From IMG/VR virus record IMGVR_UViG_3300021964_006878, positions 1 through 64,000 of that record: a DNA stretch of 64,000 nucleotides. The stretch is one strand, 5' to 3'. Every line of letters begins with the position of its first letter. Within the stretch, counting starts at the first letter, position 1. Both the position numbers and the translations under genes were made by a program. The notes beneath the pieces were generated by a model. That model was given only the letters and a program-made list of their open reading frames with translations. It did not search any database and was not told where the DNA came from. This document shows positions 44,766 to 51,608 of the stretch, piece by piece. This DNA is from a virus.

Positions 44766-45364
44766 ACCCATTCAAGGGCTTCAGCAATGATAGAAAGGTT
44801 GTTGTGTATTTTTTTGATATGCTCTGCAAAATGTTTTACATCCATATCTAACTTCATACTATTACATATTCTACAGCAAGGAACGCAGTTCTCTTTGGTA
44901 TAACCAAGAGTATTATCTACTCTATCAACACCTGTATAGTAGAAATCGCCACTGGTTTTTCCTCCTCCCTTTACTCTATTCTGACCTTGACTTCCACAAT
45001 AAAGACAAGGAGCAGTTGCTATACCACAAAACTCATCTTTTGTCAAGTCAAATGTGTGGTTTCTTTTCTCCGCACATTTAGAGTATTGATAGTATAAGTT
45101 ATTTTTTGCAGCCTCACCAGGAGCAAGTTGCCAAGACCTGGTGTATGCTCCACCATTATGTTTCCAAGTAGAGGATATTTTTTGGTTACATCCACAGGAG
45201 TATCTCCTCTTTATGTTGAAACTATACATCTCCTTTACATTATCACATAAAGAACACCTCACAACTCCTCTGGTGTGTCGTCCTGATTTAGTTGCAGGTA
45301 TTACTTCCAGTATAGTAAAGTTTCCTACAACATCTCCAACATTGATAGAAGATTTTCTTCCCAT
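44762..45364 (-). CDS. Free-standing HNH homing endonuclease (200 aa)
   Basis: The N-terminal zinc-finger-like module has CSLCDNVKE and ends YSCGC. The nuclease domain has CLYCG, followed by GVDRVDNTLGYTKENC and then PCCRICNSMK, the HNH core with two Cys pairs. Such genes cut cognate alleles and spread with flanking DNA. The gene is inserted between thyX and the phoH block. It has an exact TATAAATA late promoter 24 bp upstream of the ATG and its stop codon lies within the next late promoter. The N-terminal module is shared with the genes at 54524 and 59938. Confidence 0.85.
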   Translation of the reverse strand: MGRKSSINVGDVVGNFTILEVIPATKSGRHTRGVVRCSLCDNVKEMYSFNIKRRYSCGCNQKISSTWKHNGGAYTRSWQLAPGEAAKNNLYYQYSKCAEKRNHTFDLTKDEFCGIATAPCLYCGSQGQNRVKGGGKTSGDFYYTGVDRVDNTLGYTKENCVPCCRICNSMKLDMDVKHFAEHIKKIHNNLSIIAEALEWV

Positions 45365-45388
45365 AGTAGTAATGTATCCAACTACTTA

Positions 45389-45396
45389 TATTTATA
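45389..45396 (-). promoter_or_regulatory. Late promoter TATAAATA of HNH gene
   Basis: An exact TATAAATA on the minus strand lies in the 37-bp gap after thyX, 24 bp before the HNH ATG. Confidence 0.75.
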
Positions 45397-45401
45397 TTAT
45401 A

Positions 45402-46055
45402 TCATATCAACCACTCATTATCAATACCTCCAAGTGCTTCTGCTGTTATGGGAAACTCTTTACAAAATATCTCCTTACAAGATTTTGCAATTTCCATATG
45501 CTCTTTCTGTGTTCCATTCTTCTCTCTCAGAGCAATGTAAGTAATCCAACTCCGCAGACTGCCAGTCATGTAGATTCTGGTGGGAGTACAGAGGGGAAGC
45601 ACATTTCTTGCACATTCCTTTGCCACACCACGCTCAAGCATCTGCTGATATAATGCCATAGAAGAATCAAACAGAGTCTGCATTTGCAGTTCCATGTTCT
45701 GAATTATAAAAGGATCAAGGTCATCAATCGAGTTCTGACGATTCTTTGTATCCTGACGGCGAAGTTCAGGCAAAGGAATCTTATCACCAAGCAGAGATGA
45801 ATCTGCATACCGTTGTGAAAATTCTTGATATGTGAAACTTCTATGACGCAATATCTGAGCCGCAATAGCACGGGTAGTCTCAATCTCTAAGGTCATAGTG
45901 GATTGTTCAAACACAGACCAGTGGTTGTGCTTGATACAGTAACGTAAAAGACCAGCGTACTTATCGTTCTCCTGGTTACTGGGGTTGGAAACTCTAGCGA
46001 TATACGCCATAGTCTTTTCTGCGTCAGGAGTAACGCTTACTAGTTGTGCTCTCAT
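45402..46055 (-). CDS. thyX: Flavin-dependent thymidylate synthase ThyX (217 aa)
   Basis: The ThyX signature RHR-x7-S is present as RHRSFTYQEFSQRY. It is preceded by HNHWSVFEQSTMTLEIETTR and followed by the substrate-binding C-terminal part (RSWITYIALR). It makes dTMP from dUMP using methylene-THF and NADPH/FAD, supplying DNA precursors. Length matches the family. It overlaps the stop of a homing endonuclease gene by ATGA and is followed directly by another one, so it is bracketed by mobile genes. Confidence 0.95.
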   Translation of the reverse strand: MRAQLVSVTPDAEKTMAYIARVSNPSNQENDKYAGLLRYCIKHNHWSVFEQSTMTLEIETTRAIAAQILRHRSFTYQEFSQRYADSSLLGDKIPLPELRRQDTKNRQNSIDDLDPFIIQNMELQMQTLFDSSMALYQQMLERGVAKECARNVLPLCTPTRIYMTGSLRSWITYIALREKNGTQKEHMEIAKSCKEIFCKEFPITAEALGGIDNEWLI

Positions 46056-46561
46056 AACATTTGCAATAATCTATGTTCTTTGTGATGATTTCTTGTGCCC
46101 TTATATGTTTTGTGTAGAGTTTGTTTGTTTAAATCATTCTCTAAACAAAATGTCGTAAGGTTTTTCACCTCTATTATATCACCAGAAGGGATTTTAATCA
46201 ACCACCTTTTAGAGTTGTCTGGCATTTTATAAACCCCATTCTTAATGGCGTCTTCAACATTTTCTTTTATTGTTCCCCATTTTAGATTAGATAAAGAGTT
46301 ATTATCTTTATTGTCGTCAAGATGTCTAACTACTTCGTGGTTCTTTGGGTTTGGAATAAATGCCATAGCAAGAAGTTGATGTAGTCCTTTCTGCCTTCTT
46401 TTTCCTTTTAAATCATACAAAGAAAAAGCATAGTATCCCCTTTTGTTTTTATGCCCGTTAATATATCTTTTAAGTTTAATCGAATAAACTTTTCCATCTG
46501 GGTATATTTTATAATGAGGATACTCATCTAGTATTCTACAATCCATCTCCATCATCGTCAT
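46052..46561 (-). CDS. NUMOD4/HNH homing endonuclease (169 aa)
   Basis: NUMOD4 start: ILDEYPHYKIYPDGKVYSIK. The HNH_3 core follows: HQLLAMAFIPNPKNHEVVRH then LDDNKDNNSLSNLKWGT. A C-terminal NUMOD1-like DNA-binding part has TFCLENDLNKQTLHK. It belongs to a different family from the other three endonucleases here. It is directly upstream of thyX with ATGA overlap, and its first 26 bp overlap the previous gene. Several in-frame ATGs occur at the start; M1, M3 or M4 is possible. Confidence 0.85.
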   Translation of the reverse strand: MTMMEMDCRILDEYPHYKIYPDGKVYSIKLKRYINGHKNKRGYYAFSLYDLKGKRRQKGLHQLLAMAFIPNPKNHEVVRHLDDNKDNNSLSNLKWGTIKENVEDAIKNGVYKMPDNSKRWLIKIPSGDIIEVKNLTTFCLENDLNKQTLHKTYKGTRNHHKEHRLLQML

Positions 46562-46757
46562 TGATTAGTAGGTATGGATTATTTATACTTTTAGTCACGC
46601 CATCATCATCGTCTTCAAAAATCTCATCGTAGTCGCCTACAATTGTAGTATTTCTCTCATATGTATATGCTTCTATATCCGAGTAAACCTCAGACTCCAA
46701 AGCATCGACAAGAGATTTTAAATTACGTACAATGAGTTTTAGTTTTTGTTTGTCCAT
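46536..46757 (-). CDS. Hypothetical acidic protein (73 aa)
   Basis: The start is set at MDKQKLKLIVRNLKSLVDAL rather than 7 codons earlier, because the earlier ATG is only 2 bp after the -10 element. The C-terminus is very acidic (DYDEIFEDDDDG). It is the first gene after the terminator/promoter element at 46.8 kb and precedes the homing endonuclease and thyX. Function unknown. Confidence 0.65.
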   Translation of the reverse strand: MDKQKLKLIVRNLKSLVDALESEVYSDIEAYTYERNTTIVGDYDEIFEDDDDGVTKSINNPYLLINDDDGDGL

Positions 46758-46780
46758 AAACTCAATTACAGTATCCATAC

Positions 46781-46809
46781 ATTCTACACAAAAAAAGCGT
46801 GTCTGTCAA
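46781..46809 (-). promoter_or_regulatory. Host-type promoter TTGACA-17-TAGAAT built on a terminator
   Basis: TTGACA (46804-46809) and TAGAAT (46781-46786) are 17 bp apart. The -35 is exactly the loop and closing base pair of the terminator hairpin; the U-tract lies within the spacer. Confidence 0.75.
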
Positions 46810-46818
46810 GACACGCTT
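46788..46818 (-). terminator. Intrinsic terminator with -35 box in its loop
   Basis: On the minus strand a 10-bp stem AAGCGTGTCT/AGACACGCTT with a 4-nt loop is followed by seven Ts. It ends the transcript of the 56-residue gene at 46825-46995. Confidence 0.85.
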
Positions 46819-46824
46819 CGTATA

Positions 46825-46995
46825 TTAATTTAATAGTCTCCTACATATTCGTTTACATACAGATTGAGAATCATCGCACTCAATCAAACAATCAAAGTAG
46901 TCGTTTGTCAAATCCATTTCATCATTATATAAATTTAAACTTTGTCCAATATTCCTCCATTCAGCTAATTGGTTACTTGACATGACATTGTGCAT
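46825..46995 (-). CDS. Hypothetical protein (56 aa)
   Basis: The start MHNVMSSNQLAEWRNIGQSL is chosen for the AAGGG 7 bases upstream; an internal ATG four codons later is possible. It ends with a Cys/Arg-rich segment, CLIECDDSQSVCKRICRRL, with four Cys. It lies directly upstream of the terminator. A CTAAATA late promoter lies 74 bp upstream. Function unknown. Confidence 0.6.
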   Translation of the reverse strand: MHNVMSSNQLAEWRNIGQSLNLYNDEMDLTNDYFDCLIECDDSQSVCKRICRRLLN

Positions 46996-47069
46996 AGTTT
47001 AACCCTTAAGAGTTTACATCATTGATATAGAAAGATTTTCAGATCATAGGAAGTTTTTTAATTCTGTAT

Positions 47070-47076
47070 TATTTAG
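47070..47076 (-). promoter_or_regulatory. Late promoter CTAAATA
   Basis: An exact CTAAATA on the minus strand lies between the terminator at 47.13 kb and the 56-residue gene. Two direct repeats of TGTTAATTC lie next to it, at about 47.09-47.11 kb. Confidence 0.55.
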
Positions 47077-47124
47077 GTTAGTTTGTGTTAATTCACTAAC
47101 ATTTGTTAATTCGTTACTTAAAGA

Positions 47125-47154
47125 CAAAAAAAGAGAGGATAGTCAATCCTCTCT
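47125..47154 (-). terminator. Intrinsic terminator
   Basis: The stem AGAGAGGAT/ATCCTCTCT with loop TGACT is followed by a T-run on the minus strand. The loop plus one stem base reads TTGACT, similar to a -35 box, but the matching -10 position is poor (TTTAAG at 18 bp). Confidence 0.85.
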
Positions 47155-47172
47155 GCAATGTAAGTTAATGAA

Positions 47173-47340
47173 TCACTTAGTATAAGTACGACCACGATAG
47201 CAGAATGTACCGTGCGACTCTTTGTTTTCTACACAACGAGTAGAATACTCAACACCACGATATGAAGTGTGAAGAATTTGTGCGTTATGCAGTGCAGATG
47301 CTTTGTTGATCTGCTGCTTTACCATTTGAAGGGTGTTCAT
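47173..47340 (-). CDS. DUF4278-like YRG-repeat protein (55 aa)
   Basis: The protein starts MNTLQMVKQQINKASALHNA. It has two copies of a short strand motif, YRGVEYSTR and YRGRTYTK. This YRGxxY repeat is typical of DUF4278, a short cyanobacterial family of unknown function. RBS AGGAG lies 7 bases upstream. A terminator follows. Conserved in cyanomyoviruses as far as I recall. Confidence 0.7.
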   Translation of the reverse strand: MNTLQMVKQQINKASALHNAQILHTSYRGVEYSTRCVENKESHGTFCYRGRTYTK

Positions 47341-47381
47341 GTTGTTACTCCTAAAGTAGTTGGATTTTTAGGTCCGTTCCT

Positions 47382-47549
47382 TTAGTCGTTTGCGTCCCAA
47401 TACCACTCACATTCTGGTGCTGAGTCCTTAAGAGTCTCAATCAATTCAATCTTAACTATATTACTAAGATTAGAATTTTTCTCAATCTTCAGCATAATAG
47501 CATCAGTTTGAGTACAGCTGAGTGTTGTATAGAATAATAGTTCTAACAT
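47382..47549 (-). CDS. Small protein (55 aa)
   Basis: The N-terminus MLELLFYTTLSCTQTDAIML is hydrophobic and the C-terminus is PECEWYWDAND. Short proteins ending in ExxxECEWxWDAND are, as I recall, common in cyanomyoviruses. No Shine-Dalgarno is visible. Function unknown. Confidence 0.6.
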   Translation of the reverse strand: MLELLFYTTLSCTQTDAIMLKIEKNSNLSNIVKIELIETLKDSAPECEWYWDAND

Positions 47550-47560
47550 GGGATGAACGA

Positions 47561-47641
47561 TTAGAGTGATTTTTTCCAGCGACGAATAGAAGTATGAGAT
47601 GTTTGATAATCTTCTGCAAGTTTTCTAATAGGCAGTGTAGC
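47561..47641 (-). pseudogene. Possible remnant of a helix-turn-helix protein
   Basis: One frame reads LPIRKLAEDYQTSHTSIRRW then KKSL and a stop, an HTH-like pattern. The only upstream in-frame codons lead within a few residues to a TGA (RNGELE, stop). No start codon is present. It may be the decayed C-terminus of a homing endonuclease DNA-binding part, or chance. Confidence 0.3.
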
Positions 47642-47724
47642 AAATCATTCTAATTCTCCGTTCCGCGACTTACTTGCGTCTCCTAATCAAGTCCAAATTT
47701 GTTCCAAATTAGGAGATGAACGAT

Positions 47725-47759
47725 AGGTCTATTATAGACCTCATACATTATTTAGTCAA
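47725..47759 (-). promoter_or_regulatory. Host-type promoter TTGACT-17-TATAAT with palindromic -10
   Basis: TTGACT (47754-47759) and TATAAT (47731-47736) are 17 bp apart. The -10 lies at the centre of a 17-bp palindrome, AGGTCTATAATAGACCT (47725-47741). The -35 overlaps the stop codon of the upstream gene. The likely targets are the small genes at 47549 and 47340. Confidence 0.8.
47749..47755 (-). promoter_or_regulatory. CTAAATA overlapping the -35 box
   Basis: A CTAAATA late-type element on the minus strand overlaps the TTGACT -35 box, so the same start region could be used early and late. Confidence 0.45.
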
Positions 47760-47934
47760 GTAGTTCTGCATTATCGTTTTCTTTCATAAGATTAGATACT
47801 ACTTTTTCTGTACCGTCAATAACTTTAATCTGATACAGGTTAGACTTCATATACTTTTTAATTTTCTTGTACTTCTTCTTGACTTGCTCAATACCATCAA
47901 AGTTGATATCAACATTCAGATTATTGTCAGTCAT
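47752..47934 (-). CDS. Hypothetical basic protein (60 aa)
   Basis: The protein starts MTDNNLNVDINFDGIEQVKK and continues KYKKIKKYMKSNLYQIKVID. There is no recognisable domain. Its ATG overlaps the stop of the upstream gene (ATGA). It is the last gene of the 53-47 kb operon before the 47.7 kb promoter. Confidence 0.65.
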   Translation of the reverse strand: MTDNNLNVDINFDGIEQVKKKYKKIKKYMKSNLYQIKVIDGTEKVVSNLMKENDNAELLD

Positions 47935-48206
47935 TTCTTTTTCTTTTCTTCTTTCTTGGGTTCACTACCAGGAGCATTCCACATTTTGGGATTCATTGTT
48001 CCACTAGATTGTTTCATATCAATAAAGTTATCACGATACTTGTCCCAATAATGATCAAAGATATCTACTTTCTTAGTTGCAATAACTAAATCAAAATGTT
48101 TTCCACCATCTACCTTATACTCAATAAGATAGCAGGTATAAGGTAGAGACTTATCCTTTGATAATTCTGGATCACAATCTTCATGCAATATTTTAAGTTT
48201 ACTCAA
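47931..48206 (-). CDS. Hypothetical protein (91 aa), TTG start
   Basis: The start is the TTG at 48206 (reading SKLKILHEDCDPELSKDK), because GGGAGG lies just before it and TTGA overlaps the upstream stop. The middle has YLIEYKVDGGKHFDLVIATK. The tail is Lys-rich (EPKKEEKKKK). Function unknown; similar proteins lie next to the next gene in other cyanomyoviruses as far as I recall. Confidence 0.65.
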   Translation of the reverse strand: MSKLKILHEDCDPELSKDKSLPYTCYLIEYKVDGGKHFDLVIATKKVDIFDHYWDKYRDNFIDMKQSSGTMNPKMWNAPGSEPKKEEKKKK

Positions 48207-48829
48207 CTTCTCCCTCCCCAAGTGATATCAGGATATGCTTGAGAAACAATATCCTTAGTAATATTATACTTATTTTCTAGGTTCTTATCCTTTACAAGGC
48301 ACAAGATCTCTGCGTCAAGTGGATGCAGACCTTCAAGCATCTGAATAAACATGGTCTCTCTACGAAGACTCTTAAGTTGGTCGTTACCACCTTTACAGAA
48401 GTTGTAAAATCTCCGATACTCTTTACGAATAGTGGTCTTGCCTTTCTTCAGGTCACTAATTCCCATGGAATCATTCTGATTATATTCCATGGTACCAACT
48501 GCCTGAGCAATCTTAGTGCTCAGAGTACCAGTAGTAATTTGCTCATCCTTCATACTAGAGTATGGCACTTCACCAGGAGGGAGCAGAGAAATCACACTCT
48601 CATCAAAATTCCAAATGAATAATGCTTTGATAGAATCATGTTCATGCTTCTTAAGCACCTCTATCTTCTTTGCTTTTGTTTTCTGCTTATTCACCAGAGC
48701 AAAAACTTCAAAGGTAAAAGGATTAGGTGGCAGTTCCAGTGTTGCTGGTGCTGCCTTCGGTCTAGGAGTAGACGCTTTCTTAATCGTCGTCTTCCTCGTC
48801 GTGGTCTTGGGTTTCGTAGTCATTTTCAA
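48203..48829 (-). CDS. Conserved phage protein, possibly DUF6433 (208 aa)
   Basis: A basic Thr/Lys-rich N-terminus (KPKTTTRKTTIKK) is followed by LPPNPFTFEVFALVNKQKTK and AKKIEVLKKHEHDSIKALFI, then WNFDESVISLLPPGEVPY. A later part has GLHPLDAEILCLVKDKNLEN. This arrangement is seen in many T4-like marine phages; I think it is the DUF6433 family but could not check. Function unknown. The N-terminus overlaps the next gene upstream by 50 bp. Confidence 0.7.
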   Translation of the reverse strand: MKMTTKPKTTTRKTTIKKASTPRPKAAPATLELPPNPFTFEVFALVNKQKTKAKKIEVLKKHEHDSIKALFIWNFDESVISLLPPGEVPYSSMKDEQITTGTLSTKIAQAVGTMEYNQNDSMGISDLKKGKTTIRKEYRRFYNFCKGGNDQLKSLRRETMFIQMLEGLHPLDAEILCLVKDKNLENKYNITKDIVSQAYPDITWGGRS

Positions 48830-49007
48830 ATCTTACAGCTAAAATTTCATCTGGTAATACATTACCATATTCATCCAACATTTCAGGATGAATGTACGGG
48901 AGTGCCTGTCTTTGGAATATTTCTCTTGCAATGAGTCCAATCAAACCACCAATAAGCAGAAATTGAACAGATACAAGGGAAAAAAGAGTTATAGTTGCAG
49001 CATTCAT
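48780..49007 (-). CDS. Small membrane protein (75 aa)
   Basis: One membrane segment at ~5-27 (TLFSLVSVQFLLIGGLIGLI) is followed by a cytoplasmic acidic tail ending HDEEDDD. RBS GGAGAAGG lies 4 bases upstream. The 3' end overlaps the 208-residue gene by 50 bp in another frame. Function unknown. Confidence 0.65.
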   Translation of the reverse strand: MNAATITLFSLVSVQFLLIGGLIGLIAREIFQRQALPYIHPEMLDEYGNVLPDEILAVRFENDYETQDHDEEDDD

Positions 49008-49213
49008 AAACCTTCTCCAAGAGATTTTTTTCTAATAAGTAAATTTATCTCAAAGTTAAAATGAATCTCTCTTCCAAAGAAAGAGACCATTTTGGCAAAC
49101 TTCACATAGTTGCCTTTTTGGGGTGCTGGTCTCCCTCCCAATAGTAATTCTACACCTTTATTTATTGCAATATCAGAGGAGTTTTTCTTCCCTGAGGTAT
49201 TTGATGGTTTCAC
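49004..49213 (-). CDS. Conserved small protein (69 aa), GTG start
   Basis: The GTG at 49213 is chosen because GGAGG lies 6 bases upstream. The protein reads KPSNTSGKKNSSDIAINKGV and then ELLLGGRPAPQKGNYVKF, followed by GREIHFNFEINLLIRKK. It overlaps the glutaredoxin gene by 41 bp. Function unknown. Confidence 0.6.
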   Translation of the reverse strand: MKPSNTSGKKNSSDIAINKGVELLLGGRPAPQKGNYVKFAKMVSFFGREIHFNFEINLLIRKKSLGEGL

Positions 49214-49409
49214 TACATCCTCCAAGTTTCTTTTGGTCCGCTAGAATTTGGGGAAATGATGTACCATGTCCGAATTCATTATAGAATTCATCAGGGGTGA
49301 AGTCTCTTCCAAGTTTATATTCTACAAACTTTTGTTCGGTTAGTGTGAGGACCTGAACGATCTTATCACAATATGGGCATCCTGGTTTTGAATATACAAT
49401 TAAATTCAT
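49173..49409 (-). CDS. grx: Glutaredoxin (78 aa)
   Basis: The start is the ATG of MNLIVYSKPGCPYCDKIVQV, with active site CPYC. Thioredoxin-fold features follow: the cis-Pro in TSFPQILADQKKLGGCSE. It reduces disulphides, most likely of ribonucleotide reductase, keeping deoxynucleotide synthesis going. The ATG overlaps the talC stop (ATGA). Confidence 0.9.
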   Translation of the reverse strand: MNLIVYSKPGCPYCDKIVQVLTLTEQKFVEYKLGRDFTPDEFYNEFGHGTSFPQILADQKKLGGCSETIKYLREEKLL

Positions 49410-50050
49410 TGTTGTACTCCTTTCCAATCATTTTCAAAGATTGCCATTCCCATATCGGTAAGGATATGATCATGCATCTGTTCAAATATAGAAGGTGGCA
49501 TAGTTACTACACTAGCACCATTATACCATGAACGGACAGCACGTTGCACACTACGAATAGATGCCGAGAGTACTTGAGTAGGAGCACCCTGTATACGATA
49601 CAGTTCAGAAATAGAACGTACAACTTCTAGACCTGCTACTGATTGGTCATCCAATCGTCCTACGAAAGGAGAAACATAATATGCACCTGCTCGTGCTGCA
49701 AGAACTGCCTGGGCAGCAGAGAAGATAAGAGTCACATTGACACGGATGTTATTGTATGATAATTCGCTGCAAGCTTTAAGACCTTCACGAGTCATAGGAA
49801 CCTTAACAGTGCAAGGAAACCCAAATGTTTCAAACAAACGACGACCTTCTGCAATCATATCATCAGCATTCCCCATGACTTCCATGCTGATATCTCGGAT
49901 ACCCATGTCCTTGATCTCTTGATAGACATCATCAGGTTTCCGACCACTCTTCATAATCAGAGTAGGATTTGTAGTGATGCCATCAATCAATCCAGTATCA
50001 TTATATTTACGAATCAATTCTGTGTCTGCTGTATCCAGAAAAATTTTCAT
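49406..50050 (-). CDS. talC: Transaldolase TalC (214 aa)
   Basis: The protein starts MKIFLDTADTELIRKYNDTG and has GITTNPTLIMKSG. The Schiff-base Lys is K83 in CTVKVPMTREG. Later NVTLIFSAAQAVLAARAGAY and YVSPFVGRLDD are typical of the short TalC/fructose-6-phosphate aldolase family. It moves dihydroxyacetone units between sugar phosphates, driving the pentose phosphate pathway; together with CP12 it should raise NADPH and ribose-5-phosphate. Length fits the family. Confidence 0.95.
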   Translation of the reverse strand: MKIFLDTADTELIRKYNDTGLIDGITTNPTLIMKSGRKPDDVYQEIKDMGIRDISMEVMGNADDMIAEGRRLFETFGFPCTVKVPMTREGLKACSELSYNNIRVNVTLIFSAAQAVLAARAGAYYVSPFVGRLDDQSVAGLEVVRSISELYRIQGAPTQVLSASIRSVQRAVRSWYNGASVVTMPPSIFEQMHDHILTDMGMAIFENDWKGVQQ

Positions 50051-50247
50051 TTGAGTTTATTTAAAAATTCTCTCTCGTCATTATATAGAAACTTCATATC
50101 TTTGTCAAGGAAATATTCAATTCCTATCACGACTTCTGGTAGCAACCATTCATGCACTGGTAGACATGCTTCCCAGTTCACAGGTTGAATACAATTCATA
50201 ACCACCACCGACCAAAAGGCAGCAGCATAATTGATGATGCTAGTCAT
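50047..50247 (-). CDS. Hypothetical protein (66 aa)
   Basis: The start is the ATG overlapping the purM stop. The protein begins MTSIINYAAAFWSVVVMNCI and has WEACLPVHEWLLPEVVIGIE. It could have one weak membrane segment at 5-22. No known domain. It is translationally coupled between purM and talC. Confidence 0.6.
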   Translation of the reverse strand: MTSIINYAAAFWSVVVMNCIQPVNWEACLPVHEWLLPEVVIGIEYFLDKDMKFLYNDEREFLNKLK

Positions 50248-51173
50248 GTTACTTTCCCGATAACCCATGACCTCATACCGAATGGAGTATCAGCAATCAG
50301 AGTTTGAGTTAGTGTTGCTACCTCTTGTGGCACCACCAAACAGAATCCAATACCAAGATTGAATACATTACGCATCTCATCTTCAGCAATGTCTCCTGCC
50401 TCCTGGATCTTGTTAAAGAGTTCTGGTCTCTCCCAAGCATCATAGTCAACATCAACTTTAAGACCTGCTGGAAGGCATCGTGGAAGGTTCTCAGGCAGTC
50501 CTCCACCTGTGATGTGTGCCATGCCTAGGATAGGAACCTCATCCAACAGGTGCTGGATCAGACGAGAATAGATGGTGGTTGGAACCAGCAGCTCAGGCAT
50601 CTCTTTATAATAGATGTAATTTCTCCACAGCATATCATTGACGAGTGTGTATCCATTACTATGAAGTCCACTGCTCTCAATACCAATGACTACATCACCA
50701 GGTCTGATGTTACTACCATCAACAATATCATTCTTCTCTACAATACCAGTACAGAAACCAGCAAGGTCATATTCAGTTGCTCTATAATGTTCTGCCGTTT
50801 CTCCACCTAGGAGTTCCATACCAGCCATTACACAACCAACATTAACTCCATACACAATGTCACTGACGTTAGCATCAAGTGATTTAGTAGAGATATAATC
50901 TAGAAAATATAATGGTTTAGCACCAGAACATATAACGTCATTGACGCACATAGCAACAAGGTCCTGACCAATAGTGGTGTAATCAAAAGCAATCCTACAG
51001 ATATTAATTTTAGTTCCGACACCATCAGCACCAGATACCAGCACAGGTTTCTCATATCCTGATGGAATCTCCATCATTCCATTGAACCCACCAATGTTAG
51101 GTGCCAGTGCTTTGATATACTCTACAAAGGAACGTCCCTTAATAATATCAACACCAGAAGTTTTATAATCCAT
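50244..51173 (-). CDS. purM: Phosphoribosylaminoimidazole synthetase PurM (309 aa)
   Basis: The protein begins MDYKTSGVDIIKGRSFVEYI. Signature GADGVGTK is at about 48-55, followed by QDLVAMCVNDVICSGAKPLY and FLDY. Further blocks are GGETAEH, GLHSNGYTLV and HITGGGLPENLPRCLP. PurM uses ATP to close FGAM to AIR, step 5 of purine synthesis. It is slightly shorter than the bacterial enzyme (~345). It works with PurS and PurC in this operon. Confidence 0.95.
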   Translation of the reverse strand: MDYKTSGVDIIKGRSFVEYIKALAPNIGGFNGMMEIPSGYEKPVLVSGADGVGTKINICRIAFDYTTIGQDLVAMCVNDVICSGAKPLYFLDYISTKSLDANVSDIVYGVNVGCVMAGMELLGGETAEHYRATEYDLAGFCTGIVEKNDIVDGSNIRPGDVVIGIESSGLHSNGYTLVNDMLWRNYIYYKEMPELLVPTTIYSRLIQHLLDEVPILGMAHITGGGLPENLPRCLPAGLKVDVDYDAWERPELFNKIQEAGDIAEDEMRNVFNLGIGFCLVVPQEVATLTQTLIADTPFGMRSWVIGKVT

Positions 51174-51370
51174 CAGTCTCTTCCCAAACGAATGTACAAA
51201 GTAATCAATGATTGTGAGATTAGATCACAAGAATATGTGAATCCAATCTTATCTTCCTTGTCCCAGTGTTCTCTTTGACTTTTAAGAAGTGTGGAAAACT
51301 CCTTAATTTTAGACCTCATTTCCTCTTTAGATAATTTATCCAATGATTTCACCTTTGGCAATTTGTTCAC
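51173..51370 (-). CDS. Hypothetical helical protein (up to 65 aa)
   Basis: The longest form uses a GTG at 51370. A TTG at 51343, with GGTG upstream and overlapping the previous stop, is an alternative start. The body has EEMRSKIKEFSTLLKSQREH then YSCDLISQSLITLYIRLG. Predicted all-helix. It abuts purM by 1 bp. Function unknown. Confidence 0.55.
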   Translation of the reverse strand: MNKLPKVKSLDKLSKEEMRSKIKEFSTLLKSQREHWDKEDKIGFTYSCDLISQSLITLYIRLGRD

Positions 51371-51608
51371 GACGTTTTAGTTTCCATACGATGTAATCCA
51401 TTGTAGGGATACACATAGGATTCCAACCAACAAAGGATGTTGATTCTCCACTTGGTATCTTCCAACAGGGAGCATCATCATTCTCAAGGTCTAATGACTT
51501 ACGATACTCTTCCTCACCAAACATAACAACAGCACGTTCTGCTTCATTCAAACTCTTGAAGCAATCAAAAGAATTCTTTCTAATGATGTCAGGGATGTGA
51601 TGTTTCAT
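51336..51608 (-). CDS. Hypothetical protein (90 aa)
   Basis: The start is the ATG of MKHHIPDIIRKNSFDCFKSL. It has WKIPSGESTSFVGWNPMCIP then TMDYIVWKLKRREQ. No known domain. It overlaps the genes on both sides by 20-35 bp. Function unknown. Confidence 0.6.
   Translation of the reverse strand: MKHHIPDIIRKNSFDCFKSLNEAERAVVMFGEEEYRKSLDLENDDAPCWKIPSGESTSFVGWNPMCIPTMDYIVWKLKRREQIAKGEIIG

Noticed and set aside
47080-47120. Possible Pho-box from the repeated TTAAC-type motifs
   Set aside because: Only one pair of 8-mers has the 11-bp spacing, the match is weak in A+T-rich DNA, and the downstream gene has no phosphate link.
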